From Anadara kagoshimensis (lineage: Eukaryota > Mollusca > Bivalvia > Arcoida > Arcidae): 64,000 nt of DNA. The translations under genes were made by a program, and so were the position numbers. Shown one piece after another: positions 21,171 to 33,300 of the stretch. Under the pieces are notes generated by a model that was not told where the DNA came from, did not search any database, and saw nothing but the letters and a program-made list of their open reading frames with translations. Positions within the stretch are counted from its first letter, which is position 1. The number at the start of each line of letters is the position of its first letter. The stretch lies in the NCBI GenBank assembly GCA_021292105.1, contig CM037869.1, positions 43,493,990-43,557,989 of the forward strand. The letters are read 5' to 3'.

Positions 21171-21482
21171 CAAACATACTTACCCATGTCCGAATCATAA
21201 TCCAGAAACAAACTAAAAACTTTGGAACTGACAAGTCAGGTAAGACACATGGACTTCCACCAAGGAAGTGAGGCTGGGTGCTCCGGAAGGGTAAGTACCT
21301 CCTGTTTAGCTCGCTTTTCCCACCACTTGTATAATCAAAATTGTGTGAAAGGAACATGGAACTTTAGGAACTAAATGAGAGATGTTAAAGTTCTAGGTCC
21401 ATATAGTCTTGAAAACTGGCTAGCTAGCTACAAAATTGAGAAACAATAAACATGGAGCTATGAGACATCAAATATACTCTAC
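21171..21482 (+). repeat. Dispersed repeat R1, partial
   Basis: Begins CAAACATACTTACCCATGTC and contains AACTTTGGAACTGACAAGTC, GAAGTGAGGCTGGGTGCTCC and CCTCCTGTTTAGCTCGC. An internal stretch (about 21366-21446) replaces sequence found in fuller copies at 30752 and 40844. Confidence 0.8.
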
Positions 21483-22740
21483 ACACATTAACTTATCAAT
21501 TGATTAAATTAAGCCAAGAACAACTGAGTCCAGACATTTGTCGTAAACTTTCAATTCCATTCAAAACAATGCTGAAATGGGTTGAAACCTTAAATAAATG
21601 ACATCAGTGATCATATACAAGTCACCTGTATCGATGACTTTTATCGTCATAAACAAACATACCGATCCATAGGCAAACAACATTAACCTCTCCACTTGAC
21701 CTTTACCTAATGTTAATTATGAACCAGAACATCGATGTAAGAGAACACAAGCATTTACTTCATTTAACAAGAAGCATGGATTGTTTATGTATCAACTGGG
21801 GATCTTAATACTATAGGTAAACAACTTTGACCTGTCTGCTTGACCTTTCATTTAGATATTCATCATGGACTAAGTGCATCTATGTATAGGGAGCACAGGT
21901 GTTTATTTTGTATACATCATGAGATATACCCGGTACACATCTCAAAGAGTACACCTGTCCATTATGTATGTTATAACTTTGATCTTAACACTACTAATGT
22001 ATTGGGTGGACCCTCCTATGTGAATATTCATAACGAAAGATCAAGTGGACAGGTCTATACCCATGTATTTAGTAGATTGCCCTATATAAAAAATTCTAAT
22101 AAAAAGGTCAAATGGGCAGTGCAATGTTGTTTGCCTATATAAATGTATATCAATACTATAACAAAAAATAATTATTAAAATCACTTTATTGTATGTAAGT
22201 ATGATAAAAAAGTGCTAGAAAAATAATAAGTCAAATATCAAAAGACGATTTGAAAAATTGGAATGTAAATATTCTTAACAACAAACATACAACACTTGTT
22301 TATACTGTAATCATGGTTATTTTTTGTGTTGTGGAAATTTATCACTATAACGTGAATTGAAAAGAAAATTGCCAAAAATTTCTCCAGACTTGACTCAACT
22401 TTGAATTACAGGTGAGAAGCAGATGTTACAGATCATTGGTTCAGGATCCTGAGTAAATTTGAAAAAACTAGTATGCCAACTTTATTCGTAAAAAGTCTTT
22501 TGAGAAACTTTTCACAAATAAAAATTACAGCAAGTCATATGCTGCGTACCTAAAGAACGGGTAATCTAGCAAAATATTCTTGTGAAAGGGCTAATAATAT
22601 TTTTTTTGGAAAAATTTCAGATCACAAAAATAACCATGCTTACATCATATAATGATGAATATAAAAATTAACAATACAATGTGCTGAATGTGTATACAAA
22701 AGTCATATATATGGACTATTATTATGCATAATTTTTTTTA
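21483..22740. other. Intergenic, nothing recognised
   Basis: AT-rich non-coding sequence with no repeat family or splice-supported exon that I can defend. Confidence 0.6.
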
Positions 22741-23165
22741 ACTAAGAGATTCAAAATTTCAAAACTAACAATTTGAAAATTGCAACAAAACAAGTCATTT
22801 GATTAAAGAGGGGTGGAGTTAAAATGACCAGAATTTCACTCATTTTTATACAAAGTGAGTCAAATTTTTATGATATTAAACAATAATAGGTTGTAAAAAT
22901 CCTTATTTCATCAATTCAATAATTGTAACAAAACAACTCTATTGTTAAAGTGGGGAACTGAATTTAAATCAAACCAGTAAGGTAAAATTCCATGAAACAC
23001 AATAAAGGTCTGAAAATTGCAACAAAATTATAATTAACTGAAGGGATAGTTAATGGTTTTTTAAAGAAAGCAAGTCATATAATATAAAAAAATTCTGAAA
23101 ATTGCAAGAAGGAAATGAAATCCAGTAGACCAAGTTTATAAAATTTCATGAAATTAAATCACTGA
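22740..23165. repeat. Degenerate tandem repeats
   Basis: Four loose units of about 100 bp start with variants of GAAAATTGCAACAAAAC and contain AAATTTCATGAAAT-like motifs. They are strongly diverged. Confidence 0.4.
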
Positions 23166-23654
23166 TGTCACAAAAAGTATAATAATGATTATTGATATTC
23201 TGGTTATATTTACAATACTGTTACTGTATTAATTTTAGAGTGTACCCATTTTAGTTCAAATTATTTAATTTGGGTGAATTAAAGTGGACTTCAATTAGCA
23301 TAAATTACTTTGTACACTATGATCACAATATTAGTTTAGTTGTGGCTTTAAACTTGTGCTACTGTATCATCAGGAAAATTACTAAATTTAGTACACTGCT
23401 AAAATTAATATGTTTACAGTAAATGAAGATAAATGAATATTTGTGAAAAAGATTTGAATAATATAAAACAATGAACATAATTTAAGAGAAATTTGGTATT
23501 GCTTTACATTGCTTTACATTTTCACATACATTCATGAGTATAAAGTTACATTAATGATTGCATTTGATATTATATTTGTGCAACAAATAAAAACCTGCCA
23601 TAATGTTCAAATTTTACTATTTTTGAGAGATCAGTCAATAAAAACATTATTTGC

Positions 23655-23880
23655 ACAAAAGTTCTTAAAAGGAAGAAGAAATCTTGTTTTTACACAAGTT
23701 ATCCTTAAAGGGAGATAACTTTGTTTTTACAAAAGGTATCCTTAAAGGCAGATAACTCTGTTTTAACAAAAGGTATCCTTAAAGGAAGATAAATTTTTGT
23801 TTCAACACAAGTTATCCTTAAAGGGAGATAACTCTTTGTTTAGCACAAGTTATCCTTTAAGGGAGATAACTCCTTTGTAT
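23655..23880. repeat. Minisatellite, 5-6 units of about 43-47 bp
   Basis: Units read approximately AAAGGGAGATAACTTTGTTT then ACACAAGTTATCCTT. The AAGGGAGATAACT core is a common bivalve repeat motif. No coding frame. Confidence 0.85.
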
Positions 23881-24389
23881 TTGTCATTACAATCTCACTA
23901 ATTAAGGCACTAATATAGATGTACATATACACATATTTTGATAACAATAAAATTAATTTAGAACTACATTACTTTGTATCTACATTGCATTGCCTTTAAG
24001 TTCACAACCATTGCATTTACAACTTACAAGACCCTTTCATGTAAGCAGACTTACTGCAAAGTGAGATATTTTCATTTCACTTATTATTCACAATAATCGT
24101 AATTTCTAATACATTTCCATACTGTCAGATGATGGTCAGCATAAATGCAAGTGTATTATATAAAAAAAACCAAAATATGTTTGCCTCTTCTAACCCTAAT
24201 GAATTAAAGAGCGCAAAATTTTCTCATTTTACAACATTTTGCATTTAAGATAAATCTGCACATTGGCCAAGAGGTAACATGTAGATGTTAAACTCTGACA
24301 ATCATCATGTTTTAGAACTTTAAAATAGTAATTGAAGATTCATAGGATTTATCCAAGATTTATTTAACATAAAATGTAGGTATTAGTAG
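23881..24389. other. Intergenic, nothing recognised
   Basis: No coding or repeat structure seen apart from AT-richness. Confidence 0.6.
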
Positions 24390-24545
24390 TATTAATGGAA
24401 TTACCGACCCAGTCAAGATTCTATCACTTATATCGTCAATTCAAGGATGGTGGAGGAAACTAATATGTTGAGTGCCACAAGAAATACTTTCTCTCGCTAG
24501 AATCTGTTCAATGTTGGATTTGAACCTAGGTGGTAAGTAGAAATG
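24390..24545 (-). mobile_element. SINE-E fragment, tRNA-like head at right
   Basis: Shows CCAGTCAAGATTCTATCACT, AGGATGGTGGAGGAAAC and TTGGATTTGAACCTAGGTGG; the last is the complement of a degraded B-box region. A related copy lies at 39905-40095 and a more diverged one at 52490-52645. Confidence 0.5.
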
Positions 24546-24789
24546 TGATCTACTGAAGAATACTGTTTTTGTCACAAGAGATTTATTTACCCTTAATTTC
24601 ACTAGGTCTCTCGTTTGCAAATTCATATAGCATGTGAATATTCTTAGAATTGCTAAAATTAAAAGCCAAATTTTAAACATTCCTGCACTTGACTATGACT
24701 GTGGAAAGGGAAAGGGACATTTCAATCGCAAAATTAAATTTCCAGGTGGATCGTCGTAACAAATTAATATATTCGTGAAATGGTGCTTA

Positions 24790-24920
24790 GCAGTCTGAAT
24801 ATGGAATGCGATACTAGCAAACTCAAAGTGTGTTTAGGGTCTGCACGCGAATGCAATACTCGCAAATTCAAAGTGTGCTTAGGGGTCTGCACGCGGAATT
24901 GGATACTCGCGAATTCAAAA
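24790..24920. repeat. Tandem repeat, 3 units of about 54 bp
   Basis: Units contain GATACTAGCAAACTCAAAGT or GATACTCGCGAATTCAAAAT and AGTGTGCTTAGGGGTCTGCA. Short open frames on both strands here follow from the repeat. Confidence 0.8.
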
Positions 24921-25104
24921 TTACCAACAGTATCAGCATGTGCTTTAGACAAGTCAGCCACTGAGGCCTTAAGACCAAAGTAGAATACAGATACAAACAT
25001 ACAAAAGGGTACATTTTAACAATAACAAAGCTTATATATAAGAGGAAATATATTATATAGATATATTGCATAAATTTACTCCTTGATATGCGGGAATGTA
25101 AAAT

Positions 25105-25215
25105 GTTGTAGATTTAGAAAATACACATGGCAAAAAAGCCATCACAACACAATACAAAAGGCAACAAAAGCCATCAAAACACAATACGAAAGGCTACAAA
25201 AGCCATCAAAACACA
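25105..25215. repeat. Tandem repeat, nearly 3 units of about 34 bp
   Basis: Units are built on AAAGCCATCAAAACACAATA with AAGGCAACA spacers. Confidence 0.85.
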
Positions 25216-25350
25216 AAATGCAATCACATTATATATAAGGTACAGAGATTTGTCTCCAAGTCATCGATAAATCTTTGTAGATTAATATACCAAGATAAAG
25301 AAACAATGAGTCAATTTCTAATAACCTGTCACTTCACAATATGTGGTCAG

Positions 25351-25794
25351 TAAGGCTGTAACGATATATCGATGTACCGATAATTTAAACAGATACAAGT
25401 ATCGGTTTTGTCATCACTAAAATATCGTAGTATCAGTCTTTTTTTCATTATTCTTATTTGTTGTTAAATTCTTCTGTTACATTGAAAATAAATGGCTTTT
25501 AAAGTTGTCAGAAATAAACGCACATCCACATTTCATTTCGCTCAATGTAAACAGAAGTTACAAAATCATGGGTACTGAGTACCGACGTTGCCTTATCTCC
25601 ATGTAGCAGAATTAAGAAAGTATCAGAGGCGATAATTATTCGGGTTATCAGATTAAAGCAATTTAATTCAAAGTAAAACACATAATTAACAAGACAGACA
25701 AAAAATATCTGTATCGTCAATACGCATCATGTATCACTCTAGACGTATCGTGATACGTATCGTATTGGAACTGCCCCTCCAATACACAGCCCTA
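25351..25794. mobile_element. hAT-type MITE, 444 bp
   Basis: Ends TAAGGCTGTAACGATATATC and (complement of the right end) TAGGGCTGTGTATTGGAGG are flanked by the 8-bp direct repeat GTGGTCAG at 25343-25350 and 25795-25802. An 8-bp duplication with TA(A/G)GGCTGT-like ends is typical of hAT elements. The interior holds ATCGATAC/GTATCG motifs near both ends and no transposase. Confidence 0.85.
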
Positions 25795-25802
25795 GTGGTC
25801 AG

Positions 25803-26583
25803 TTATATAAACTCTTATATGACAATCTGATTTAAAATACATTCAAGCACAAGCACTAATTGTATAAAAAATTTACAAAAAAAGAGAACTCAGAATTTTT
25901 AAGCGGTAAAACCAACACTTGCAGTTTCTGTATGGATTTCATACATGAACCAATAAACAAAAAAATAAATTATATACATATATAAATCAATTTCTTTTCA
26001 CCTTTCTTTGACAAATAAAAATATATATATATATTTATAAATTATACATATTTAAAACTTTCTATCTTTTCACGTTTCTTTGACAAATGACAATATACTA
26101 TTAATTATATAACATGAGATTCCGTTAATTTGATTATAAATAACAAATAAATATGATAAATGCATACTAAAGTCAGACACTAATGCTGTACACAATGTTT
26201 CCAAACCTGGTACCGGAATACAAATAACAAAGGCATACATGAACTAAAGCCAAACACTAATACAACAGTCTTTGTTTCAAATCCTGGTAGCCATAATCAC
26301 CAATTGCTACTAATTTGAAATTTCTGAGAAATTCTTTCTAGAAGTAACCTACCCTGGGTATTTTATAGCAAAATATTTTTGGAAGGACTACATTTTCATA
26401 CATTTTGGAAATTTGGCAAGTAATAATTTTAAGTTTATGGAACATAGGTAGTGCAAGCATAATTGTGTTCTAACATGAAATTTTTCTAGACTTCTGTCTA
26501 CTTGATGATGCATAAGATTGCGGAAACTGATAAATGCAAATATTATACAAAGGTTTATAATAGACATTTAACTTAGTTCATCT
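25803..26583. other. Intergenic, nothing recognised
   Basis: AT-rich sequence with two similar CTTTCTTTGACAAAT stretches near 25995 and 26080; otherwise featureless. Confidence 0.6.
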
Positions 26584-26782
26584 GTTGCTAGGGGTTTTCA
26601 AATTTGTTTACAGTTGTGGTTCACTGTTACTAGGGACTTTCAGACATTTCACTGTTGCTAGGGATTACAAGTTTGTTTACAGGTGTGGTTCACTGTTACT
26701 TGGGACTTTCAAACATTTCACTGTTGCTAGTGATTTTCAATTTGTAAACAGGTGTGGTTCACTGTTACTAGGGACTTTCATG
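26584..26782. repeat. Tandem repeat, 2.6 units of about 77 bp
   Basis: Units contain CACTGTTGCTAGGGATT, TTTGTTTACAGGTGTGGTTC and ACTGTTACTAGGGACTTTCA. The 103-codon open frame across it is a repeat translation. Confidence 0.9.
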
Positions 26783-26849
26783 CTATCATTAACAATTATC
26801 ACAATCAAAATACAGTCTGGCTTGCACAACCTCTTTAAAGGGAGACAAC

Positions 26850-27580
26850 TGCATATGACATGGTTCCCATACTTGACTTCATTTAAAATTCCCTGACAAT
26901 TTCCTGACATTTCCCATGCAGAATTTCATCCCCCTCCCCAACATTTTGATGCACTTCAAACAAGATCACTCTTAGGTGCAGCAAGATACGCCCATTCACA
27001 TTTTTGCCAATAAACTGTTAGTAAAGATATCAATGATGGCAAAGTACCAAGAGACATAAAATATTTTAGTAGTATCATGTCCATAGTCTTTCGCCAAGCA
27101 CTCAGCGTTACATGAAAGTCACGGTTCATTCGGATGGGAACTTAAAACCAATAAACCAGGTCCTGTGTCACGGTGGGCTTTGCAAGATAAAAAACCTTGC
27201 TGTATAATGGCATTAGCACAACACACAGGCAAAATTTCTGCACCTTCGCCTATTGCTGGCGACAACTCGATATCAGTGAAATATTCTTGACTGGGACGTT
27301 AAACACCATTACTCAACTCAACTCTACTCTAGTCCATAACATGTCCCGTTCTGTTCAGTAGTGTGAGAGGACAAGGCCGGATCAGGAAAAGCTAGATTAA
27401 AATTTCAAAGGGACACAACTCTTGAGAAAGATATATAAAATCCCCTGAATTCCCTGATATTTCCTTTAATTTTTCAAATTTCCTGACATTTGTTTTAAAT
27501 TCTATCACAAATCCCTTATCTTGAAAATAAAAATTTCCTGACTTTTCTCTGATGTGTGGGAACCATGTATAATGACATAC
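26850..27580. repeat. Inverted pair of short repeats around a SINE-A
   Basis: CATGGTTCCCATAC with AATTTCCTGACATTTCCC at 26860-26915 is mirrored by AAATTTCCTGAC and GTGTGGGAACCATGTA at 27475-27572. This may be one MITE, or two fragments, split by the SINE-A at 27088-27330. Confidence 0.4.
27088..27330 (+). mobile_element. SINE-A, 5'-truncated
   Basis: Body from TCTTTCGCCAAGCACTCAGC to the tail TAAACACCATTACTCAACTC. The tRNA-like head is missing, the usual 5' truncation of retroposons. Confidence 0.8.
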
Positions 27581-27857
27581 CACTTGTTTGTCATTTGCTG
27601 ATACATAAAACCAAACTAAATAATTGCAATACAAAACTCACTGGGCATAAATAAATCAAGTTATATAAAATACATTCTATCAAAATTAAACAATGATTGC
27701 AAAATAAAATAAATAACAAAAACAAACTTAAATAAACCAATTCACCATTCATTACAAAATCATAACAACAGATTAAATAGATTTTTATTTTTTACCATTT
27801 ACCCAATATACTGTGAATGTACTTAATTTCACAGATTCAAATTTTCTGTGGGTTTGT

Positions 27858-28067
27858 AATTGACGTATCACTGACCACGCTCGCAATGTTCGGACAAAGG
27901 CCTGGCATGCTTGAATTACACCTAAAAAGAATGAAAACTCTGCCTGAATTGCGCCATTTAATGACGTCACTGACACTAGTACGTCTTTAGTTGCCATGAC
28001 GCTGATTTGGTACCGTGATGGCGGCAAGTGTCAGAACATTGTGGGCGTGGCCGTCAATCTGTCAATT
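27858..28067. mobile_element. MITE-D, copy 1
   Basis: About 210 bp with inverted ends AATTGACGTATCACTGACCA and, on the complement, AATTGACAGATTGACGGCCA, each followed by CACGC(C/T)C(A/G)CAATGTTC. A diverged second copy is at 31745-31954. An 80-codon open frame inside is not shared by the other copy and is not counted as a gene. Confidence 0.7.
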
Positions 28068-28472
28068 CCCAACCTTTTCATGTGATGTAATATATAAAAC
28101 TGGTGGCTTCCGAGAATGAGGACATATAAATATTTAAAATGCTGTTCAAAAATCTGCCATCACAGAATTACAGAGATACCCTCACACAACAACACATAAA
28201 AGCTTTTTTTGTTCAGTGGACAGTAGTTATACAGTTGTATTTGGTAAAGAAATCATTATGAAACTGTGGACAGTTTGCAGGGATTTTTTCTGGCCTTTTT
28301 GGGAAAAGGACTTTGGGATAAAATTGGAAAAAAAGAATGCTTGAAAAACACACGATTTGGGTGGGAAATCATGACAACATATTATAAATTCTGGTTAATA
28401 TCGATCAAAAAATTGTTATCAGAACGAGAAAACTATTGTCTGATTATAAGCCTATGTTGATGATCTTATACT

Positions 28473-28509
<37 letters not shown>

Positions 28510-29111
28510 TAATAATCATATCCAATTGGGAATATTTTTACCACAGGATTGGGAAAACATGTGCTTTTTTGCATTGGGAATGGGTCCTTTTACCAGACCC
28601 TGTAGATACCAAGAAAAATTTCTAGTTTGGCTACTACAGAAGCCTGAGAAGGTCATGATAACAAAGTATGTTTTAATAGTTTCTGTCCAGTAACTTTTCT
28701 TTTAATTATGGTCGTCTTATAGGCATGGGATAGCCGGAAATTGTCAAAATGACTGGGAAATCCCATCCCGGTCTTACAGGCGGAGTAGCCTTATAGTCGA
28801 GGATTTACGGTATACGTAGAGTCCACTGTATATAGATATCCAAATAAAATATTTTGGCACATCTTTTTTACTTCATGTTACAAAGTACGACCATCTAAAT
28901 CACTCATTTATTAGGCTTCCATCCACATTTATACATATCAATGGTGATGTGTCAGCTATAGGCTGTGAACATTCACACAATATATAACTGTTCACAATTA
29001 AATTGGCATTATGCACACAGATGCATAAACTCTCATAGGCTGATAAAACTTTATGTGAAAGAAAAGACTTTAACTTGAAATTTTCAATTTTCATCCTTTG
29101 ACAACACATTA
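28068..29111. other. Intergenic; poly-T run at 28471-28504
   Basis: Only a long T homopolymer stands out. No coding signal. Confidence 0.7.
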
Positions 29112-29287
29112 CTGTAAAGGGGGAAATTTTCGCGTGGGTTAAATTTTCGCTTATTTCACGCTAAAGAAATTACCGCGAAATTTTTACCCCTGCGGAAATG
29201 ACAACTATACAGAATATACACTCACGCAAAATGTCAGATTTCAGATATCGTGAAATTTTCACCCCGCAAAAATAATTCCCTTTACAG
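29112..29287. mobile_element. MITE-E relative, 176 bp, TA-flanked
   Basis: Ends CTGTAAAGGGGGAAATTTTC and (complement) CTGTAAAGGGAATTATTTTT, both next to TA. The interior is full of TTTTCGC/GCGAAA motifs. Compact and nearly palindromic, hence a good MITE candidate. Confidence 0.75.
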
Positions 29288-29754
29288 TATTTGATTACTA
29301 TAAACTACCGTAATCATTCTATTTCAAATTTCATCAAAAATCTCAGACACTTGAAAATGAAATTTAATTATTAAAAGTCCTCTGAAAACATATTAGGATT
29401 CTGGTATTGTTTTTGTACATTTAATTTTCACAATTTATATAAATAGCACTGCATCCTGAATATTGCGAAAATAAGGTGCTCACAAAAATGACAAAGAAAG
29501 CAAATTTAAATTAACTTTATGTCAAAGGTAGTGTTCATTCTAGGATTTATCAGAAAGTGCCATTTTCAAAAACTTTCCTCTAACCACAATCACATCAATT
29601 TTTTGTGCATTCATGCAATGTTAAATATGGCCCCCTAAGGCCTTAAAAATGGGGTCATTTGGCAAAATAAGGAATAAATTGCCCCATTGCCCCCTTCTAG
29701 AATAAACATTTATTTAAGGTGCTGGTTTCTTTATTGCTTACCATTTCAAATTTT
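29288..29754. other. Non-coding; contains one member of a repeat pair
   Basis: 29605-29710 (CAATGTTAAATATGGCC, TTTGGCAAAATAAGG, CCCCTTCTAGAAT) is similar to 32595-32690 in intron 3 of the minus-strand membrane-protein gene. Nothing else seen. Confidence 0.6.
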
Positions 29755-30075
29755 TTAAGTTTTTTTTGAAGAAGGAAGCCTTTCTTCTTTGCATACATCT
29801 GAAAACTCAACTTCCATCGTTTCAAATCTTTTAGTTTTTTGTTAACATGGAAGCATTTCTTCTTTACAAACATCTTAACACTCAACTTCCATCGTATCAA
29901 ATCTTTTAGTTTTTTGTTAACATGGAAGCCTTTCTTCTTTGCAGATGTTTGAACACTCAACTTACATCGTTTCAAATCTTTTAGGTTTTTGTTAACATGG
30001 AAGCATTTTTTCTTCTTTACAAACATCTTAACACTCAACTTCCATCGTATCAAATCTTTCTAGTTTTTTTGATAA
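29755..30075 (-). repeat. 75-bp tandem repeat, 4-5 units, open on the minus strand
   Basis: The motif CTTCCATCGT recurs at 29811, 29886, 29961 (CTTACATCGT) and 30039, periods 75, 75 and 78 bp, all multiples of three. On the minus strand this keeps one frame open for 118 codons, with lysine-rich 25-26 residue units of the type RWKLSVKMFVKKK then FHVNKKLKDLK. It lies directly downstream of the stop codon of the membrane-protein gene, so it is probably 3' UTR or flank; translation is unproven. Confidence 0.75.
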
Positions 30076-30117
30076 TATGGAAGCTTTTCTTCTAAACACT
30101 TGGATTTCCTTTTTTCT

Positions 30118-30335
30118 CTAAATATGTACAGTACTGTCACCATTGCTGTAAGCGGCATCATTTTTAAAGTTTTTATAATTTCGTGGCACATGTCTTAAGT
30201 GGCCACTTCTGACAGCCCAAACTCCAATTCCCACTAACAAGGCCACTCCTACAACAGCAGCTCCAAGACTGATGCCTACGGTCATAGCTACTCGTTTACT
30301 GTCATCCATACCACCGCCAGCATGCACAACTGCCA
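30118..30335 (-). CDS. Exon 4 of the membrane-protein gene
   Basis: The acceptor TTATTTCAG precedes 30335. It encodes AVVHAGGGMDDSKR, the membrane helix and the tail, and stops with TAG at 30120-30118. Confidence 0.8.
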
Positions 30336-33300
30336 CTGAAATAATATCACATAAGTTTTAAACAATCTTTATTAAATATGTATTCAAGGTTTCCCATATT
30401 GTACATAGTATTAAAATCCGTTTTCTGTCTTTAGTCTGTAAATCTTTGTTTTATTTGCATTTTTGTGTATTGCTTGTGCATAGTGAACATGCGTAATGTG
30501 TTGTGACGTATTTCTGTCTATGTGTATTTGTTTACTTAAAAATGTTATTTATGGTTCTATAATCACGCAGAAAATCTGTTGTATTCTGGTATTACTCTTT
30601 TCTAATCTCATTAAACAGCGATTCATCAATTTAACAACACATATTTTTCATCTGCATAGAAAAAACATCTGGTAAGAAAAACTGAATTTATTTTTTTCCC
30701 CTTTTTTGAATTTTTATAATTATTTTTGGCATATCCTATTTTGTAATCAAAAACAAACATACTAGTCTATGTCCCAATCACAATCCAGAAGCAAAGTAAA
30801 AACTTTGGAACTGACAAGTTAGGTTAGACACATGAGCTTCCACCAGGGAAGTGAGGCCGGGTGCTCCGGAAAGGTAAGCACCTCCTGTTTATCTAGCTAC
30901 ACCCGCCACGTGTGTAATCAAAATTGTGTGAAAGGAACATGAAACTATGAGACGTCAAATATATCCAGGGCAATCCTGGACACAGAGACATCAAACTTAT
31001 CAACAATACTGTGATGACGGCCATAAAACTTTTTGAGGGCTTTGATAAGCCTAGGCTTGCAATATCCCTGAGTCAACAATTTATTTGCAAGCAGCCTACT
31101 TCGTTGTACAAAGTTCCCGTAGTGGGAACAAGCTCTACCATAGTGTATTAATTGGGAAACAAATACACCATAAACAGGAGAAGTAATTTACTTCATGTTA
31201 TCAAAACATTTACCAAACATTAATGAATGTTCCAATTTTCTGTATTTTCAGACTTTTTTTGTTTGTTGGTATTATTCATTAAATCAAGTCGCAATAAACT
31301 GATAAATAGAACCTAAAGACATCGTCGTTTGTGTTACTTTCATTCATATGCAAACCCTGCATTATTAAAGTTAAAATCTGTCCCGAGCCATTAGGCCCAT
31401 CAGGCCGAAACTTATCCCAGTTTCGGTGGCGTTACGCGACTGAGAGTACAAGACTCTCCCCTGAATGGGATGCCGGTCCATCGCAGGGTTAACCCCCAGC
31501 ATTTTGCTGGTACTCATTTATTGAACTGGAACAACATGAAATTAAGTGTCTTGCTCAAGGACACAACACATCGCCAGGTCCAGGGATCGAACCCACGACC
31601 TTCGAATCATGAGTCCAACGCCCTAACCACTAGGCCATGCGCTTCCACCCGGCATTATACTAGTATATAAATCAAAAATAAAGATACCACATATTCATAA
31701 TCACAATACTTGAAGTAGAGTAAAACTTCAAAGACTGACAAATTAATTGATGTATCGCCGGACACGCCCACAATGTTCCGACAAATGCCCAGCTTGCTTG
31801 AATTACACACGAAAAGAATGAAATCTCGGCCTAAATTGTGCCATTTAATGACGTCAAAATCACTAGTGCATCATAAGTTGCCGTGACATTGCTTTGATAC
31901 CCTGATGGAGGCCAGTGTCGAAACATAAAAGGTATGGCGGGCAATATGTCAATTGAAACACTTATGAACATCCATCAGGGAAGTGAAGCCGAGTGATCAG
32001 GAAGAGTAATTACAAAGCAAACACTTTGAAGCTGGCAAATAAAGTTAAACATATGAACTTTCAGTGGGGAAGTGAGGATGGGTGCTCTGAAAGGGTAAGC
32101 ATCTCCTGTTTAGCTAGATAAACTCATCTCACGTGTAATCAAAATTTGGAATGAAAACAACATGGAACAATGCGATGTCAAATATATCTGGGGTAATTTT
32201 GGATACAGTGACATCATTCTTATCAACAATATTGTGATGACGCCAATAAAACTTTTTGAGGGTCTTGATAAATTAAGATGTTTTAAAGGGTACAATTTTC
32301 AAATGCTTTCTACAATATTAATTTTGCACTCTTGGCACTGGTTTCACAATCATTTCTTAACTTAAGATTTTCCTTAACTAAAATCTGGCAAATTAAAAAC
32401 CTTTATAATTTTGTTAATTATTAAGATATTAGGAATTTAAGGTGTCATTTTAAAGATTATATCAAGGTTATGACATCTGCATTTAGTTTTGACAAAAAAA
32501 TTTATTTGTAGTTCCAAAAAGAGATTGCCAAAATTTGCTAAATTTAAGTTAAGGAAATCTTAGTTAAGCAATGATTGTGAAACTGGGGCTTGCAATGTTA
32601 AATATGGCCACTAAGTCCTTACAAATAGAGGCATTTGGCAAAATAAGGGATGAATGGAACCATGGTCCCCTTCTAGAATGAACACTGTCCTGCAAGGCTC
32701 TGAGAAAAGATTCTTTTAAAATATTATTACCATTTCCGGCAGACATGGCAAATGCACCAAAGTTATTGTCATTAGTTATCACAGATGTGTTTCCATGATA
32801 TATCCAAAACGAGGATTCCCTTTTGTCCTTGGTTATTTCCCCTGACAACTTAAATTCCGAGTGTTCCGGTATTCTGTCACTTAACTTTGTTGCTGTAGAC
32901 ATTCTAAATATGACTGTCTTACCATCATCATACGACACTCCTGTTTTAACAAATAGAAATATATCAATGGTGCTACATATTTATACTCCTTCAAACTAGT
33001 TTGAGGGGAGTACAGTAAAACCTCGTTATAATGCCCCTTGATAACTTTGCCACCTCACTTATCGCCACACTATTTTGAAGTCTCAAAATCCATTTTGTTT
33101 ATGTTTTTCTTTATCCGCCTCCCCCAATTTATCGCCAAACCCCTTTATAACGCCAAAATTTGACCGACCAAATGGTGGCGATGAATCGAGGTTTTACTGT
33201 ATATATAGAAATCAACATGTCTGTCTATCCATCTGTCTGTCCATGTAAAATCGTGTCTGGTCCATATCTCATAATTGCTTCAGACGACTCTCATATGAAT

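Larger units (their letters stand above)
30336..32730. other. Intron 3 of the membrane-protein gene
   Basis: About 2.4 kb almost filled by repeats: R1 (30752-31187), SINE-C (31378-31647), MITE-D copy 2 (31745-31954), R1 fragment (31983-32290), MITE-B (32335-32589). 30340-30750 is unremarkable AT-rich sequence. Confidence 0.7.

Noticed and set aside
27785..28027. 80-codon minus-strand frame
   Set aside because: It lies almost entirely in MITE-D and is broken in the second MITE-D copy at 31745.
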